Shown in pieces: positions 16,494-25,834 of a stretch of 64,000 nucleotides of DNA. A program made the translations under genes and the position numbers. This stretch comes from Comamonadaceae bacterium PBBC1. GTDB taxonomy: Bacteria; Pseudomonadota; Gammaproteobacteria; Burkholderiales; Burkholderiaceae_C. The number at the start of each line of letters is the position of its first letter. Position 1 is the first letter of the stretch. A model generated the notes under the pieces. It was not told the DNA's origin. It did not search any database and worked only from the letters and a program-made list of their open reading frames with translations. The stretch lies in contig NKIP01000008.1 in assembly GCA_002256145.1 (NCBI GenBank), positions 62,001-126,000 of the forward strand, given 5' to 3'.

Positions 16494-17669
16494 TCAGCGC
16501 GAAGCTGAAGCTTCATGCGCACTTTGGCCCATGGCGCGTTGGGTCATCCAGTGCTTGAGGGGACCGCTGCGGTCAAAGCCACGCATCCCCCAATTGCGCA
16601 GGTTTTGCCACACCGGGCCGGGCTGCGCAAACAAGCGTTGCAGGCCATCGGTGACCAGGCCCATGGCCTGCACATCGGCTTGACGTGCGCGTTCGTAGCG
16701 GCGAAGCAGTTTAGGGTCATAAAGTGGCCGCCAAAATTCTTTGGCACGGATCACCTGCACCAGTTCAGCCACATCGGCCAGGCCCACGTTCAGGCCTTGA
16801 CCTGCCAGCGGGTGCATGGCGTGAGCGGCGTCACCGGCCAACACAAAGGCCTGTTTCGAGGTGCCGGGCATCAGGCCCATCCAGCGCGAGGCACGGGCCA
16901 GTTGCAGCGGCCACACGGCACGCTCTGCAGACAGCGTCATGTGACCCAAGGCCAGGCCACAGGCCTGTGCCAATTCGGCGGCAAAGGCTTCGGCAGTCAG
17001 ACCCATCAGGTCAGCGGCCCGCAGAGGGTGGACGGACCAGACCAGCGCCACTTCACGGCCGCCTTCGCCGCCCAAGGGCAGCAGCGCCAAGATCTCGGCT
17101 TGGGCTTCAGTTCTGCCCGGCACTTGGCCCCATGTGAACCACTGGCGAGCCACGCCACCGTGCGGCCGTTCGCAGAGCAAACGGGTCGCCACGGCGTGCT
17201 GCTCATAGGCCTTGATGTCAAAAGCCACGCCCAGTTGTGCGCGGGTCAGGCTGTCGCGGCCTTCACAAATCACAGTGAGGGAAGCGGCCACGGGGGCCTG
17301 CACGACTTCGATCAACGGTTGAAACTGAACGGCTGCCGTCAAGCGTGCTTCCAGCACGGGCACGTCCACCATCCAGTTGAGTTCGCCTGTGCCCAGGTTG
17401 GGTGTGTCAAAAGTCAATTCACCGCCGTGGTCGCCAAAGACCTGCATCTGGTGCACAGGTGTGACGGCCGGGCTGTCAGGCCAGCAGCGCAGGTCTTGCA
17501 AAATGCGCTGCGAAGCCCCATTGAGCGAGTAGGCCCGCACGTCGGGGCTTGCGCCTTTGACAGGTGCATCGACCAGCGCCACGCGCAGACGTTCGCGGGC
17601 CAGCAGCAGTGCCAAAGTGCGGCCCACAATGCCAGCGCCGCGGATGCAAATATCGGAAGGGTTAGCCAT
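16494..17669 (-). CDS. UbiH/UbiF/VisC-family FAD monooxygenase
   Basis: A 391-residue flavoprotein hydroxylase. The FAD-binding GAGIVGRTLAL lies near the N-terminus and the second FAD motif VLAGDAAHAMHPLAGQG near residue 275. This family hydroxylates the ring of ubiquinone precursors. Which ring position this member acts on cannot be read from sequence. The start is ATG 17669, directly before the FAD fold. It is 37 bp upstream of dsbC and in the same direction. Confidence 0.85.
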   Translation of the reverse strand: MANPSDICIRGAGIVGRTLALLLARERLRVALVDAPVKGASPDVRAYSLNGASQRILQDLRCWPDSPAVTPVHQMQVFGDHGGELTFDTPNLGTGELNWMVDVPVLEARLTAAVQFQPLIEVVQAPVAASLTVICEGRDSLTRAQLGVAFDIKAYEQHAVATRLLCERPHGGVARQWFTWGQVPGRTEAQAEILALLPLGGEGGREVALVWSVHPLRAADLMGLTAEAFAAELAQACGLALGHMTLSAERAVWPLQLARASRWMGLMPGTSKQAFVLAGDAAHAMHPLAGQGLNVGLADVAELVQVIRAKEFWRPLYDPKLLRRYERARQADVQAMGLVTDGLQRLFAQPGPVWQNLRNWGMRGFDRSGPLKHWMTQRAMGQSAHEASASR

Positions 17670-17867
17670 GGCTGCATTGTAGGTGGCAGCCCCAGTGCAC
17701 CAAGCGGTCACTGGACCACAAGACCCTGTCCATCCTGGGCATGTCCTGGAAGAGTACATCTCACCCGTGCAAGGCTGGGTACTTGTGTTCTTTGGGTCAA
17801 TTAACCGTAAAAAATATCTATTTTTATCAATGAAATGTTAAATATTGAATTAAATTCAGTCTTTTTG

Positions 17868-18446
17868 ATGAGGTATTCAGTGAGTTACAAAAGCAAAGTG
17901 GCCATGGTTTTGGGGTGCATCGGGCTGGTTTCATGCAGCGCCATTCCTGATGTGACGCATCAAGGTCAACCCACGGGCACCACCGCGCAGTCAAGCCACA
18001 GTGGTACGACCCCGTCCTTGGTTTGTGTCGTGCAACCCGGCGACCCCTCCAACGGACAAGAGAAAACGGCCGGAAGTGGCGCTGAAATCGGTCGTCGAAT
18101 TCAGCAGTCGGTGCAACTAGCGGGATCGAAAACACTGATGATCCAGGGCGACACGGGGCAGCCCTCGGCAGAGTGCCTGCGCCGAGGGGGCACGCATGTG
18201 CTTGAGACCCGAATCGCCCACTACGAAGACAACATGACAGGCTGGTCTGGCAAGCCGGACCGGATCGAGCTTCAGCTGCGCTTGAGCCTGGCATCTGAAC
18301 CCGCATCGGTGCGGCAAATCAGCTACGAGGCCAAGTCCAATGTGGTGGCCAGTGCCTTCATGGAGTGGGGAAATGCCAAACCGGTCAGCCTTTTGAAAGG
18401 CGATTTTGACCATCTTGTCAGCCGTCTCTTGCGCGATATTCGCTGA
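17868..18446 (+). CDS. Putative lipoprotein of unknown function
   Basis: About 192 residues with a lipoprotein signal: basic N-terminus, hydrophobic core and lipobox LVSC at residues 20-23. The mature part is Gly/Ser/Thr-rich at first. It then becomes a mixed domain with the segments HVLETRIAHYEDN and RIELQLRLSL. No family was recognised with confidence. ATG 17868 is taken as start because it gives a normal signal length. An in-frame ATG at 17835 is possible. The gene sits behind a markedly AT-rich leader (17800-17870), unlike its neighbours. Confidence 0.6.
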   Translation: MRYSVSYKSKVAMVLGCIGLVSCSAIPDVTHQGQPTGTTAQSSHSGTTPSLVCVVQPGDPSNGQEKTAGSGAEIGRRIQQSVQLAGSKTLMIQGDTGQPSAECLRRGGTHVLETRIAHYEDNMTGWSGKPDRIELQLRLSLASEPASVRQISYEAKSNVVASAFMEWGNAKPVSLLKGDFDHLVSRLLRDIR

Positions 18447-18755
18447 TCCATCGTTTCTTGGGTCCGTGCAGTCTGGATGGGGTGAGCGCTTTTGAAATCA
18501 CCCCTGAAACGGATGGACGACAGCCACGACAGATGAGACTCGATCTTTTCAAAGTTCACAGGGCTGGATCCCTCAGTACAATCGTTGGCACACCCCCCAG
18601 GACAAAACCAGGACACAAAACCCGCATTTGGCGCAGTTTTGGATGAAACCCCCGGCACTTTGGCTACCACGGATCTGCGCAGGTCAGGCTGATTGACCAC
18701 GCGGGTTTTGGACATGAACGCATGACTGGGGTCTTGATTTATAAGGACTTTTTCC
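18447..18755. other. 309-bp intergenic region before ychF with a possible promoter
   Basis: No gene is supported here. A possible sigma-70 promoter is TTCACA (18555-18560), 16 bp, then TACAAT (18577-18582). It would give ychF a leader of roughly 165 nt. Small open frames in the region have no ribosome binding site and no family character. No riboswitch-like structure was recognised. Confidence 0.4.
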
Positions 18756-19847
18756 ATGAGCCTCAAATGCGGCATCGTGGGTTTGCCCAACGTTGGCAAA
18801 TCCACCCTTTTCAACGCCCTGACCAAAGCCGGCATCGCCGCTGAAAACTACCCCTTTTGCACCATCGAGCCCAACACCGGCGTGGTCGAGGTGCCTGATC
18901 CGCGCTTGCAGCAATTGGCCGACATCATCACACCCGAACGCATCGTGCCGGCCATTGTGGAGTTTGTCGACATTGCCGGTTTGGTGGCCGGGGCCAGCAC
19001 GGGCGAAGGCCTGGGCAACAAGTTTTTGGCCCACATCCGTGAGACCGACGCCATCGTCAACGTGGTGCGCTGCTTTGAAGACGACAACGTGATCCACGTC
19101 GCCAACAAGGTCGACCCGATTGCCGACATCGAGGTCATCCAGACCGAGTTGTGCCTGGCCGACCTGGCCGCTGTGGAAAAAGCCATCCACCGCGTGAGCA
19201 AAATCGCTCGCTCTGGCGACAAGGATGCCGTCAAGCAAATGGCGATCCTGGAAAAGTGCCAAGCGGCTCTGAACGACACCCAGCCGGTACGCACCATCGA
19301 CTTCAGCAAAGAAGAACGCGCCGAACTCAAGCAGTTCTTCTTCATCACCGCCAAACCCGCCATGTTTGTGGCCAACGTGTCGGAAGACGGCTTCGAGAAC
19401 AATCCCTTCCTCGATCGCCTCAAGGCCTTTGCCGCCAAGCAAAACGCACCCGTGGTGGCCATTTGCGCCAAGATCGAAGCCGAGTTGTCCGAGATGGAAG
19501 ATGCAGACCGCCTCGAATTTTTGAAGGAACTGGGCCAGGACGAGCCCGGCCTGAACCGCCTGATCCGCTCGGCTTACAGCTTGCTGGGCCTGCAAACCTA
19601 CTTCACCGCAGGCGTGAAAGAAGTGCGCGCCTGGACCATCCATGTGGGCGACACCGGCCCGCAAGCGGCTGGCGTGATCCACACCGACTTTGAAAAAGGC
19701 TACATCCGCGCCCAGACCATCGCCTTTGACGACTTCATCACCTTCAAGGGCGAGCAAGGTGCCAAAGACGCGGGCAAGATGCGCGCCGAAGGCAAGGACT
19801 ACGTCGTGAAAGATGGCGACGTGATGAACTTCTTGTTCAGCTCCTGA
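18756..19847 (+). CDS. ychF: YchF, Obg-family ATPase
   Basis: A 363-residue P-loop protein of the Obg-like YchF/OLA1 group, which prefers ATP to GTP. It binds ribosomes and dampens the oxidative-stress response. The P-loop GLPNVGKST is at residues 9-17, and the NVSE segment replaces the usual G4 NKxD motif, which explains the ATP preference. A coiled-coil insert and a C-terminal TGS-like domain with GYIRA(Q)T follow. The ATG has an AAGGAC site. Confidence 0.95.
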   Translation: MSLKCGIVGLPNVGKSTLFNALTKAGIAAENYPFCTIEPNTGVVEVPDPRLQQLADIITPERIVPAIVEFVDIAGLVAGASTGEGLGNKFLAHIRETDAIVNVVRCFEDDNVIHVANKVDPIADIEVIQTELCLADLAAVEKAIHRVSKIARSGDKDAVKQMAILEKCQAALNDTQPVRTIDFSKEERAELKQFFFITAKPAMFVANVSEDGFENNPFLDRLKAFAAKQNAPVVAICAKIEAELSEMEDADRLEFLKELGQDEPGLNRLIRSAYSLLGLQTYFTAGVKEVRAWTIHVGDTGPQAAGVIHTDFEKGYIRAQTIAFDDFITFKGEQGAKDAGKMRAEGKDYVVKDGDVMNFLFSS

Positions 19848-19854
19848 TGCCGCG

Positions 19855-20802
19855 TCAAGGCGGTAAGTTCAAAAAACTTTTCACCGCCTGCACCGTGGCC
19901 TCGGGGTCCTCTTCGTGGGGCACATGGCCCAGGCCCTCAAAGACCTGGAGTTGGCTGCCTGCGATGTCCTTGTTAAAACCTTGCCCGTGCTCGGGTGGTA
20001 TCAAACGGTCTTCGCTGCCCCACAAAATCAAGGTGGGTTGGCGAAGCTGAGAAATCTCCCCGGCCAGGGCGGCGTCGCTGCTTCGGTATTGGAAGCGTTT
20101 CGTCAAGCTGGCCCGGTTGCCTTCGCGCAGCGTCAACTCGTAGTAGCGATCCACCAGATCGGCGCTCACCTTTTCCGGCTGGCCATAGACGTTGCGCACG
20201 CTGGCGGCAATCATGGATCGGGGCAGGACTTTCTGGGTGACTGGCGCCAGCCATGACATCTGGGCCAGTCGAAAACCGATGGGCATGGACTGGGGTTGCA
20301 AGGGGTAACCTGTGGCATCGACCAGCACCAATTGGCGCACCCGCGTTGGGTGGGCCAGAGCGGTTTGCCAAGCAATGCCGCCGCCCAGCGAATTGCCCGC
20401 CAGCACGGCTTGGTCGATGTTCAGCAAGTCCAGCAAATCCCGCATGAAGCCGGTGTATCGCGCCATGCTGTAGTCGCCGTCGGGTGCAGGGCCGGTCAGC
20501 CCGAAGCCGGGCAAATCCATGCGGACCACACGGCGGTGTGGGCTCAACGCGGCCACCCAGCCGTCCCAAGTGTGCAAACTGGCCGAGGTGCCGTGGATCA
20601 ACACAATCGGGGTCGGGTCATCGCGTGGCCCCTCGTCGCGAACATGCACCTGCATGCCTTGCAGCGTCACAAAGCGCGATGGCGGTGTGGCCCAGCGTGC
20701 TTTGAGGGAGTCCACCGAGCGGTCGGGTGCCCAGCTCCAGGCCAAGACCCCAATGGAGGCTGCCAGTAAAGACAAAAACAAAGTCCAAAATGTGTTGGCC
20801 AT
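19855..20802 (-). CDS. Membrane-anchored alpha/beta hydrolase
   Basis: A 315-residue protein with an N-terminal hydrophobic segment (signal anchor, residues 1-26) and an alpha/beta-hydrolase domain. The oxyanion segment is VLIHGTSAS, the nucleophile elbow GNSLGGG, the acid in SEDRLIPPEHG and the catalytic His in GLGHVPHEE. Substrate unknown; esterase or lipase activity is typical. The ATG at 20802 is used in place of a TTG two codons earlier. It is convergent with ychF, with 7 bp between them. Confidence 0.82.
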   Translation of the reverse strand: MANTFWTLFLSLLAASIGVLAWSWAPDRSVDSLKARWATPPSRFVTLQGMQVHVRDEGPRDDPTPIVLIHGTSASLHTWDGWVAALSPHRRVVRMDLPGFGLTGPAPDGDYSMARYTGFMRDLLDLLNIDQAVLAGNSLGGGIAWQTALAHPTRVRQLVLVDATGYPLQPQSMPIGFRLAQMSWLAPVTQKVLPRSMIAASVRNVYGQPEKVSADLVDRYYELTLREGNRASLTKRFQYRSSDAALAGEISQLRQPTLILWGSEDRLIPPEHGQGFNKDIAGSQLQVFEGLGHVPHEEDPEATVQAVKSFLNLPP

Positions 20803-20904
20803 GCGCAAATCTCAGAAAATGAACAACGACACACTTGTTGTGTGATGTGCCTTGTTGGTGTGCAAGCGGGGGCAAAAGTGCATGCGATGGGCCAGTAGTC
20901 AGGC

Positions 20905-21642
20905 TCAAAGCCTGGCCAGCGGAGAGTGGCTGTCGATGTTGCTCAGCAAGCGCTCGCGCCCTTTGAGCACATGCCGCTCGGCGGTGGTTTTGGCTTTGGC
21001 CTTCGAGCCTTTGACGATGGCTTCATACAGTGTGCGGTGCTCGGCATTGGACTGGCGCATGTTGCCCGGCGCATTGAAGTATTCACGCCGAAACAGGTGC
21101 ATTTCTTTCACATAGTCGTCGTAAGCCGCCTGCGCCCGCCGGTTGTTGGCGAGCTGCAGAACCAGGGCGTGGAACTGCAGATTCAACTCGTAATAGAGGT
21201 TGGGGTTTTCAGTTTCACAGGCATGGTCCATGGCTTGCAGAAGTTCTTCGAATCTGGCTTTGTGACTCTCGGCGATGTGTTCGGTGGCGCGTTCGGCGGC
21301 AAAGCCAAACACCAGGGCCCGCAGGTCGTAAAGCTCTAGCATTTCTCGCACCGACATCTGGCGCACAAACACCCCCCGGTTGAGCACGGCCGTGACCAAT
21401 CCCAAACCGGTGAGCATGCGAATGGCCTCGCGCACAGGGCCACGGCTGGTGCCCATGCGCAGGGCCAAAGCCGCTTCGTTCAGGCGCTCACCGGGTTTGA
21501 GCTCACCGCTGTAGATGAGTTGCTTGAGCTGGTCCGCCACAAAAACAGGCAAACCTTGCTCGGGCTTTTCGGGGGCTGCGTTCATGGGCTGAAGGTTGTG
21601 CTGTTCAGGGTTGGATGTTGCTGAAAAACGCAGCAGTTGCAT
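20905..21642 (-). CDS. GntR/FCD-family transcriptional regulator
   Basis: A 245-residue regulator with an N-terminal winged helix (segment LGTSRGPVREAIR-like, here MGTSRGPVREAIRML) and a C-terminal all-helical FCD domain that usually binds an organic acid and a metal. Start at ATG 21642, preceded by GAGGAC. It is divergent from the CoA-transferase operon across a 162-bp gap with palindromes. It is therefore the probable regulator of that operon and of itself. The inducer is presumably the acid the operon degrades. Confidence 0.88.
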   Translation of the reverse strand: MQLLRFSATSNPEQHNLQPMNAAPEKPEQGLPVFVADQLKQLIYSGELKPGERLNEAALALRMGTSRGPVREAIRMLTGLGLVTAVLNRGVFVRQMSVREMLELYDLRALVFGFAAERATEHIAESHKARFEELLQAMDHACETENPNLYYELNLQFHALVLQLANNRRAQAAYDDYVKEMHLFRREYFNAPGNMRQSNAEHRTLYEAIVKGSKAKAKTTAERHVLKGRERLLSNIDSHSPLARL

Positions 21643-21694
21643 GTCCTCATGCTAACTGATGATGTGACAAATCATCCCATTGGCGTCGCCAATG

Positions 21695-21726
21695 TGTCAA
21701 CAATTCAGTCAAAGTGTTGACACTTT
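21695..21726. promoter_or_regulatory. Overlapping palindromes in the GntR/CoA-transferase divergent promoter
   Basis: AAAGTGT-TG-ACACTTT (21711-21726) is a perfect inverted repeat. In addition TGTCAACA (21695-21702) and TGTTGACA (21715-21722) are inverted copies separated by 12 bp. GntR-family proteins bind short palindromes of this size, so the site is a good candidate operator for the adjacent regulator. Confidence 0.55.
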
Positions 21727-21804
21727 TTGGGCTGACGTTCACACTTTGTGCGGTCAACAAGTGTCCGTTTTTGATCCGTTCGTGTTTTCCGTTTGGAACT
21801 TTTC

Positions 21805-22995
21805 ATGCCGCACCAACCCGCATCTGCTGCGCTGTCGCGTTTTCGAGTGATCGACTTGACCCAAGTCCGCGCTGGCCCCACCGCTTGCCGCCAGCTGGCC
21901 GATTGGGGGGCCGATGTGGTGCAGGTGCAAATGCCTGAGCACATGCGAGGTGACGACACGCTGGGTGGGCAAGAGGGCTCGGACTACCAGTACACGCACC
22001 GCAACAAGCGCTCGATCACGCTCAACCTGAAAGAGCCCGAGGGCATTGCGCTGCTCAAAGACTTGATCGCCAAGGCCGATGTGGTGGTGGAAAACTTCCG
22101 CCCCGACGTCAAGTTCCGCTTGGGCATTGATTATGAGACCCTGAAAAAGGACAACCCTGGCTTGGTGTACGCCAGCATTTCGGGCTTTGGCCAGACCGGG
22201 CCTTTGGCCGCACGGCCAGGCTTTGACCAGATCGCACAAGGCATGGGCGGGCTGATGTCGGTCACGGGCATGGCCGAGCAGGGGCCCATGCGCGTGGGCA
22301 TCCCCATTGCCGATTTGTGCGCGGGCATTTTTGCCGCCCAAGGCATTTTGGTGGCCTTGCTGGAGCGTGAAAAGTCTGGCCAAGGCCAGTGGTTGCACAC
22401 CTCTTTGCTCGAGTCCATGGTGTACATGATGGATTTCCAGACCTCGCGCTGGCTGATCGACGAAGAAGTGGCCACACAGGCGGGCAACTTCCACCCCACC
22501 AGCATCCCCACCGGGGTCTACAAAGCGCGCGACGGCTACATGAACATCGCGGTGTTTGGCTCCAAAATTTGGGAGCGCTTTTGCGATATTTTGGAAGCGC
22601 CGCAATGGGTCACCGACCCGCGTTACCACGACAAGCCCAGCCGCTCGGTCAACCGCGACGCGCTCAACGCCGAAATCAACGAACGCTTGGCCAAGCAAGA
22701 CCGTGCTTATTGGATTGAGCGCTTGAACGATGGCGGGGTGGCCTGTGGCTTGATCAACAGCATGGACGAGGTGTTTAAGGAACCACAAGTCCAGCACTTA
22801 CAGATGGTGAAAGACGTGGTGTCGGTCCACCAGGGTCCGCAGCGCCTGGTGGGTCAACCGGTTCAGCTGGAGCGCACGCCCAGCACCATAGCCCGCGCCG
22901 CACCTCGGCGTGGCGAGCACAGCGTAGAAATTCTGGGCGAACTGGGGCTGGATGACCAGACCTTGGCCGCATTGAAATCCAAAGGAGTGTTTTGA
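21805..22995 (+). CDS. Class III (CaiB/BaiF) CoA-transferase
   Basis: A 396-residue member of the family III CoA-transferases, which move CoA between carboxylic acids. Recognisable segments are RVIDLTQVRAGP at the N-terminus, the NKRSITLNLK block, and GFGQTGPLAARPGFD. The ATG at 21805 is preferred to a TTG at 21793. It heads a run of seven genes in one direction. In this setting it probably activates the imported substrate by transfer of CoA from a cellular thioester. The substrate is not evident. Confidence 0.87.
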   Translation: MPHQPASAALSRFRVIDLTQVRAGPTACRQLADWGADVVQVQMPEHMRGDDTLGGQEGSDYQYTHRNKRSITLNLKEPEGIALLKDLIAKADVVVENFRPDVKFRLGIDYETLKKDNPGLVYASISGFGQTGPLAARPGFDQIAQGMGGLMSVTGMAEQGPMRVGIPIADLCAGIFAAQGILVALLEREKSGQGQWLHTSLLESMVYMMDFQTSRWLIDEEVATQAGNFHPTSIPTGVYKARDGYMNIAVFGSKIWERFCDILEAPQWVTDPRYHDKPSRSVNRDALNAEINERLAKQDRAYWIERLNDGGVACGLINSMDEVFKEPQVQHLQMVKDVVSVHQGPQRLVGQPVQLERTPSTIARAAPRRGEHSVEILGELGLDDQTLAALKSKGVF

Positions 22996-23805
22996 ATGTC
23001 TGAAGTGGTCTACACCTCACCCACCGAGCGGGTCAACACCTGGCTGGACGGCAGCACGCTGTTCATCCAGTTCAACAATGTGGCGCGCCACAACGCCTTG
23101 TCGGTGGACATGTGGGAAGCCGTGCCGGTGCTGCTGAACCAGGCCGAACACGACCCCCGTGTGCGCCTGGTGGTGTTCTCCGGTGCGGGCGAGAAAGCCT
23201 TTGTCTCGGGGGCTGACATTTCTCAGTTTGAAGACATGCGTGCCGCGCGTGAGGCGGTGACCCGCTACGAGCACATGGCCGAGACCGCGCTCATGGGCAT
23301 CTTCAATTTCCCCAAGCCCACACTGGCCTGCATTCGCGGTTTTTGCATCGGTGGCGGCATCAACGTGGCCATCAGCTGCGACATGCGCATTGCCGCCAGC
23401 GATGCGGTGTTCTCTGTGCCCGCAGCTCGACTGGGTCTGGGCTACCGTTACTCGGCCATGAAAAACCTGGTGGACCTGATTGGCCCGGGTGCGGCCAAAG
23501 ACTTGTTTTTCACGGCTCGAAAAATCAAAGCGCCAGAGGCCCTCAGTCTGGGTTTGGTCACGCGGGTGTGTGCCCCCGAAGCCTTGCCTGAGTTGCTGGC
23601 CGAATACACCTCGGCACTGGCTGCCAACGCCCCCCTGACCATTCAGGCGGCCAAGGCCATCACCCGCGAAATCCTCAAGCCCTCGCCCGAGCTGGACATG
23701 GACTTGTGCACCCAGCTCATTCGCGGCTGCTTTGACAGCGCCGACTATGCCGAAGGCCGCAAGGCCTTCATGGAAAAACGCCAGCCTGTCTTCAAAGGCG
23801 AATGA
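22996..23805 (+). CDS. Crotonase-family protein lacking hydratase glutamates
   Basis: A 269-residue crotonase-fold protein starting immediately after the CoA-transferase stop. The oxyanion segment VSGADISQF and the GGGINVAIS block are present. However, the two catalytic glutamates of enoyl-CoA hydratases are replaced: Asn-Val at GGGINV, and Ala in VPAARLGLGY. It is therefore unlikely to be a simple hydratase. Isomerase, hydrolase or decarboxylase activity on a CoA thioester is possible. Tight coupling with the CoA-transferase suggests it acts on that product. Confidence 0.82.
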   Translation: MSEVVYTSPTERVNTWLDGSTLFIQFNNVARHNALSVDMWEAVPVLLNQAEHDPRVRLVVFSGAGEKAFVSGADISQFEDMRAAREAVTRYEHMAETALMGIFNFPKPTLACIRGFCIGGGINVAISCDMRIAASDAVFSVPAARLGLGYRYSAMKNLVDLIGPGAAKDLFFTARKIKAPEALSLGLVTRVCAPEALPELLAEYTSALAANAPLTIQAAKAITREILKPSPELDMDLCTQLIRGCFDSADYAEGRKAFMEKRQPVFKGE

Positions 23806-23813
23806 GGTCTCAC

Positions 23814-24797
23814 ATGAAATCGTATTGGATGAACATCGCTGAAGGCCAAGCCAGCATGGCGCTGCGCGAGGTGGACATGCCGGAGCCCGGCGCAGGCCAG
23901 GTGTTGGTCAAGCTGCATGCGGCGTCGCTGAACCGGGGTGAATTGATCGTGGGCCATGGGCTGCACGGCAAAGGCGGCAGCAAGCCTGCCGGCATGGAAG
24001 GGGCAGGACAAATCGTTCAGCTGGGCAGTGACGCCGGGGCCTGGCAAGTCGGTGATCGTGTCATGGGCCGCTGCCCGGGGGCGTTTGCCGAATACGCCTT
24101 GATGGATGTGCGCGAAATCATGCGTGTGCCGGACAACTTGAGTTTTGAGCAAGCCGCATCGATACCCCTGACGTTTTTGGTGACCTATGACCTTTTGGTT
24201 TTGCAAGGTCATTTGCAAGCCGGGCAATGGCTGTTGGTCAATGGTGTGTCTTCTGGTGTGGGTGTGGCCAGCCTGCAAATGGCCAAGGTGCTGGGGGCCA
24301 AGGTGATGGGCACCTCAGGCTCGCAGGCCAAGCTCGATCAATTGAAACCACTTGGCTTGGATCTGGGCTTGTGCACACGCGGGGCCGATTTTCACCAGGC
24401 CGTGTTGCAGGCCACCGATCAACAAGGCGCCAACCTGGTGGTGAACACCGTGGGCGGCACGGTGTTTGCCGAAAACATGCGCTGCATGGCCTTTCAAGGG
24501 CGCATGGGTTTTGTGGGGTATGTGGACGGCACGCTCAACGCCAACATTGACCTGGAAGCGCTGCACGCCAAACGCTTGTGCTTGTTTGGGGTGTCCAACA
24601 AGTTGAGAACACCGGCTCAGCGAGCGGACGGCATTGCGCAGTTTGCCGCGCAGATTTTGCCGGCCTTTGCCGACGGTCGCATCCAGCCTTTGATCGATCG
24701 CGTGTTTGAGTTTGACCAGCTGGAGGCGGCCAAGCGGCACATGGAAAGCAACCAACACACCGGCAAGATCGTCTTGCGCATTGCCAGCAGCGCCTGA
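23814..24797 (+). CDS. Quinone-oxidoreductase-like zinc-independent dehydrogenase
   Basis: A 327-residue medium-chain dehydrogenase/reductase. The cofactor-binding segment is NGVSSGVGVASLQMA near residue 142, typical of NADPH quinone oxidoreductases. The cysteine and histidine ligands of zinc alcohol dehydrogenases are absent. ATG 23814 with a GAGGT site is chosen over an ATG at 23802 that overlaps the previous stop. In this operon it may reduce an enoyl or enone intermediate. Confidence 0.82.
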   Translation: MKSYWMNIAEGQASMALREVDMPEPGAGQVLVKLHAASLNRGELIVGHGLHGKGGSKPAGMEGAGQIVQLGSDAGAWQVGDRVMGRCPGAFAEYALMDVREIMRVPDNLSFEQAASIPLTFLVTYDLLVLQGHLQAGQWLLVNGVSSGVGVASLQMAKVLGAKVMGTSGSQAKLDQLKPLGLDLGLCTRGADFHQAVLQATDQQGANLVVNTVGGTVFAENMRCMAFQGRMGFVGYVDGTLNANIDLEALHAKRLCLFGVSNKLRTPAQRADGIAQFAAQILPAFADGRIQPLIDRVFEFDQLEAAKRHMESNQHTGKIVLRIASSA

Positions 24798-24844
24798 GAC
24801 CGCGCTCAGGCCACTGCCCATTTTGAAGCCATGGAGACAACAGC

Positions 24845-25816
24845 ATGAACAAAAGAATCCTGATTTCCGCCTTGGTCCTGTCCTGTGTGACCTGGAGTGC
24901 GCAAGCGCAGGGGACGGCTTACCCGAACAAGCCCGTGCGTTTGGTGGTGGGCTTTGCGCCCGGTGGTGCGGCCGACTATGTGGCCCGCGCCATGAGCGAT
25001 GCCATGGGCAAATCTTTGGGTCAAACGGTGATCGTGGAAAACCGGGCTGGGGCCGGCTCCAGCATCGCGGCCGAAAACGTGGCGAAGGCTGCACCCGATG
25101 GCTACAGTGTGCTGCTGGCCAGTCCCAGCAGCATTTCGGTCAATCCGGCTTTGAATCCCAAGCTCAACTACACACCCAAAGATCTGGTCCCGGTGACCAA
25201 GGTGACCACTTCACCCCTGGTTATTGCGGTCAACCCCGGTATAGGCATCAACTCGCTGCAAGACCTGATTGCCCGCGCCAAACAGGCCCCGGGCAAAATC
25301 AATTACGCCACGTCGGGCAATGGCTCGGCACCGCATTTGGGTGCCGCTTTGTTCACCCAATTGGCGGGTGTGAACCTGACCCATATTCCTTTTCGGGGCG
25401 GTTCGCCCGCCATTCAGTCGGTGATTGCGGGTGACACGCAGGTCACCTTTGGCACACCGCCCTCGGTCTTGCCCATGGTGCAAGCCGGCCGGCTCAAGGG
25501 GCTGGCTGTCAGCACCCGTGAACGCTCAGCCTTGGTTCCGGGTGTGCCTGGCATGCAAGAGGCTGGCTTGCCCGACTACGCGATTGAGTTTTGGTATGGC
25601 TTGTTTGTGCCAGTGGGCACGCCCCCTGCAGTGATCAAAAAAATCTACGAAGCGGCACAAGTGGCGATGGAGCAAGCCAGCGTCAAGGCCGCATTGGCGC
25701 GTGAAGGCACCGAGGTGTCCTTGTCCAAATCACCCGAGCAGTTTGCCGCTTTCTTGCAAGACGATGCCAAGTTTTGGGTCAATTTGGTCAAGAGCGCTGG
25801 CGTCAAACTCGATTGA
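24845..25816 (+). CDS. Bug/TctC-family periplasmic receptor
   Basis: A 323-residue exported protein with a signal peptide ending AQAQ. It has the usual TctC landmarks: YPNKPVRLVVGFAPGG at the start of the mature part, ENRAGAGSSIAAE, and HIPFRGG. These receptors bind carboxylates for tripartite tricarboxylate transporters. No tctA or tctB genes lie nearby, which is normal for the expanded Bug families of Burkholderiales. It probably captures the substrate of this operon or senses it. Confidence 0.9.
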   Translation: MNKRILISALVLSCVTWSAQAQGTAYPNKPVRLVVGFAPGGAADYVARAMSDAMGKSLGQTVIVENRAGAGSSIAAENVAKAAPDGYSVLLASPSSISVNPALNPKLNYTPKDLVPVTKVTTSPLVIAVNPGIGINSLQDLIARAKQAPGKINYATSGNGSAPHLGAALFTQLAGVNLTHIPFRGGSPAIQSVIAGDTQVTFGTPPSVLPMVQAGRLKGLAVSTRERSALVPGVPGMQEAGLPDYAIEFWYGLFVPVGTPPAVIKKIYEAAQVAMEQASVKAALAREGTEVSLSKSPEQFAAFLQDDAKFWVNLVKSAGVKLD

Positions 25817-25834
25817 ACCCCTGAAGGAGTCCCC

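Noticed and set aside
18458-18646. Small open frame of 62 codons between the lipoprotein and ychF genes
   Set aside because: No ribosome binding site and no family character. It is better explained as chance in an intergenic region.
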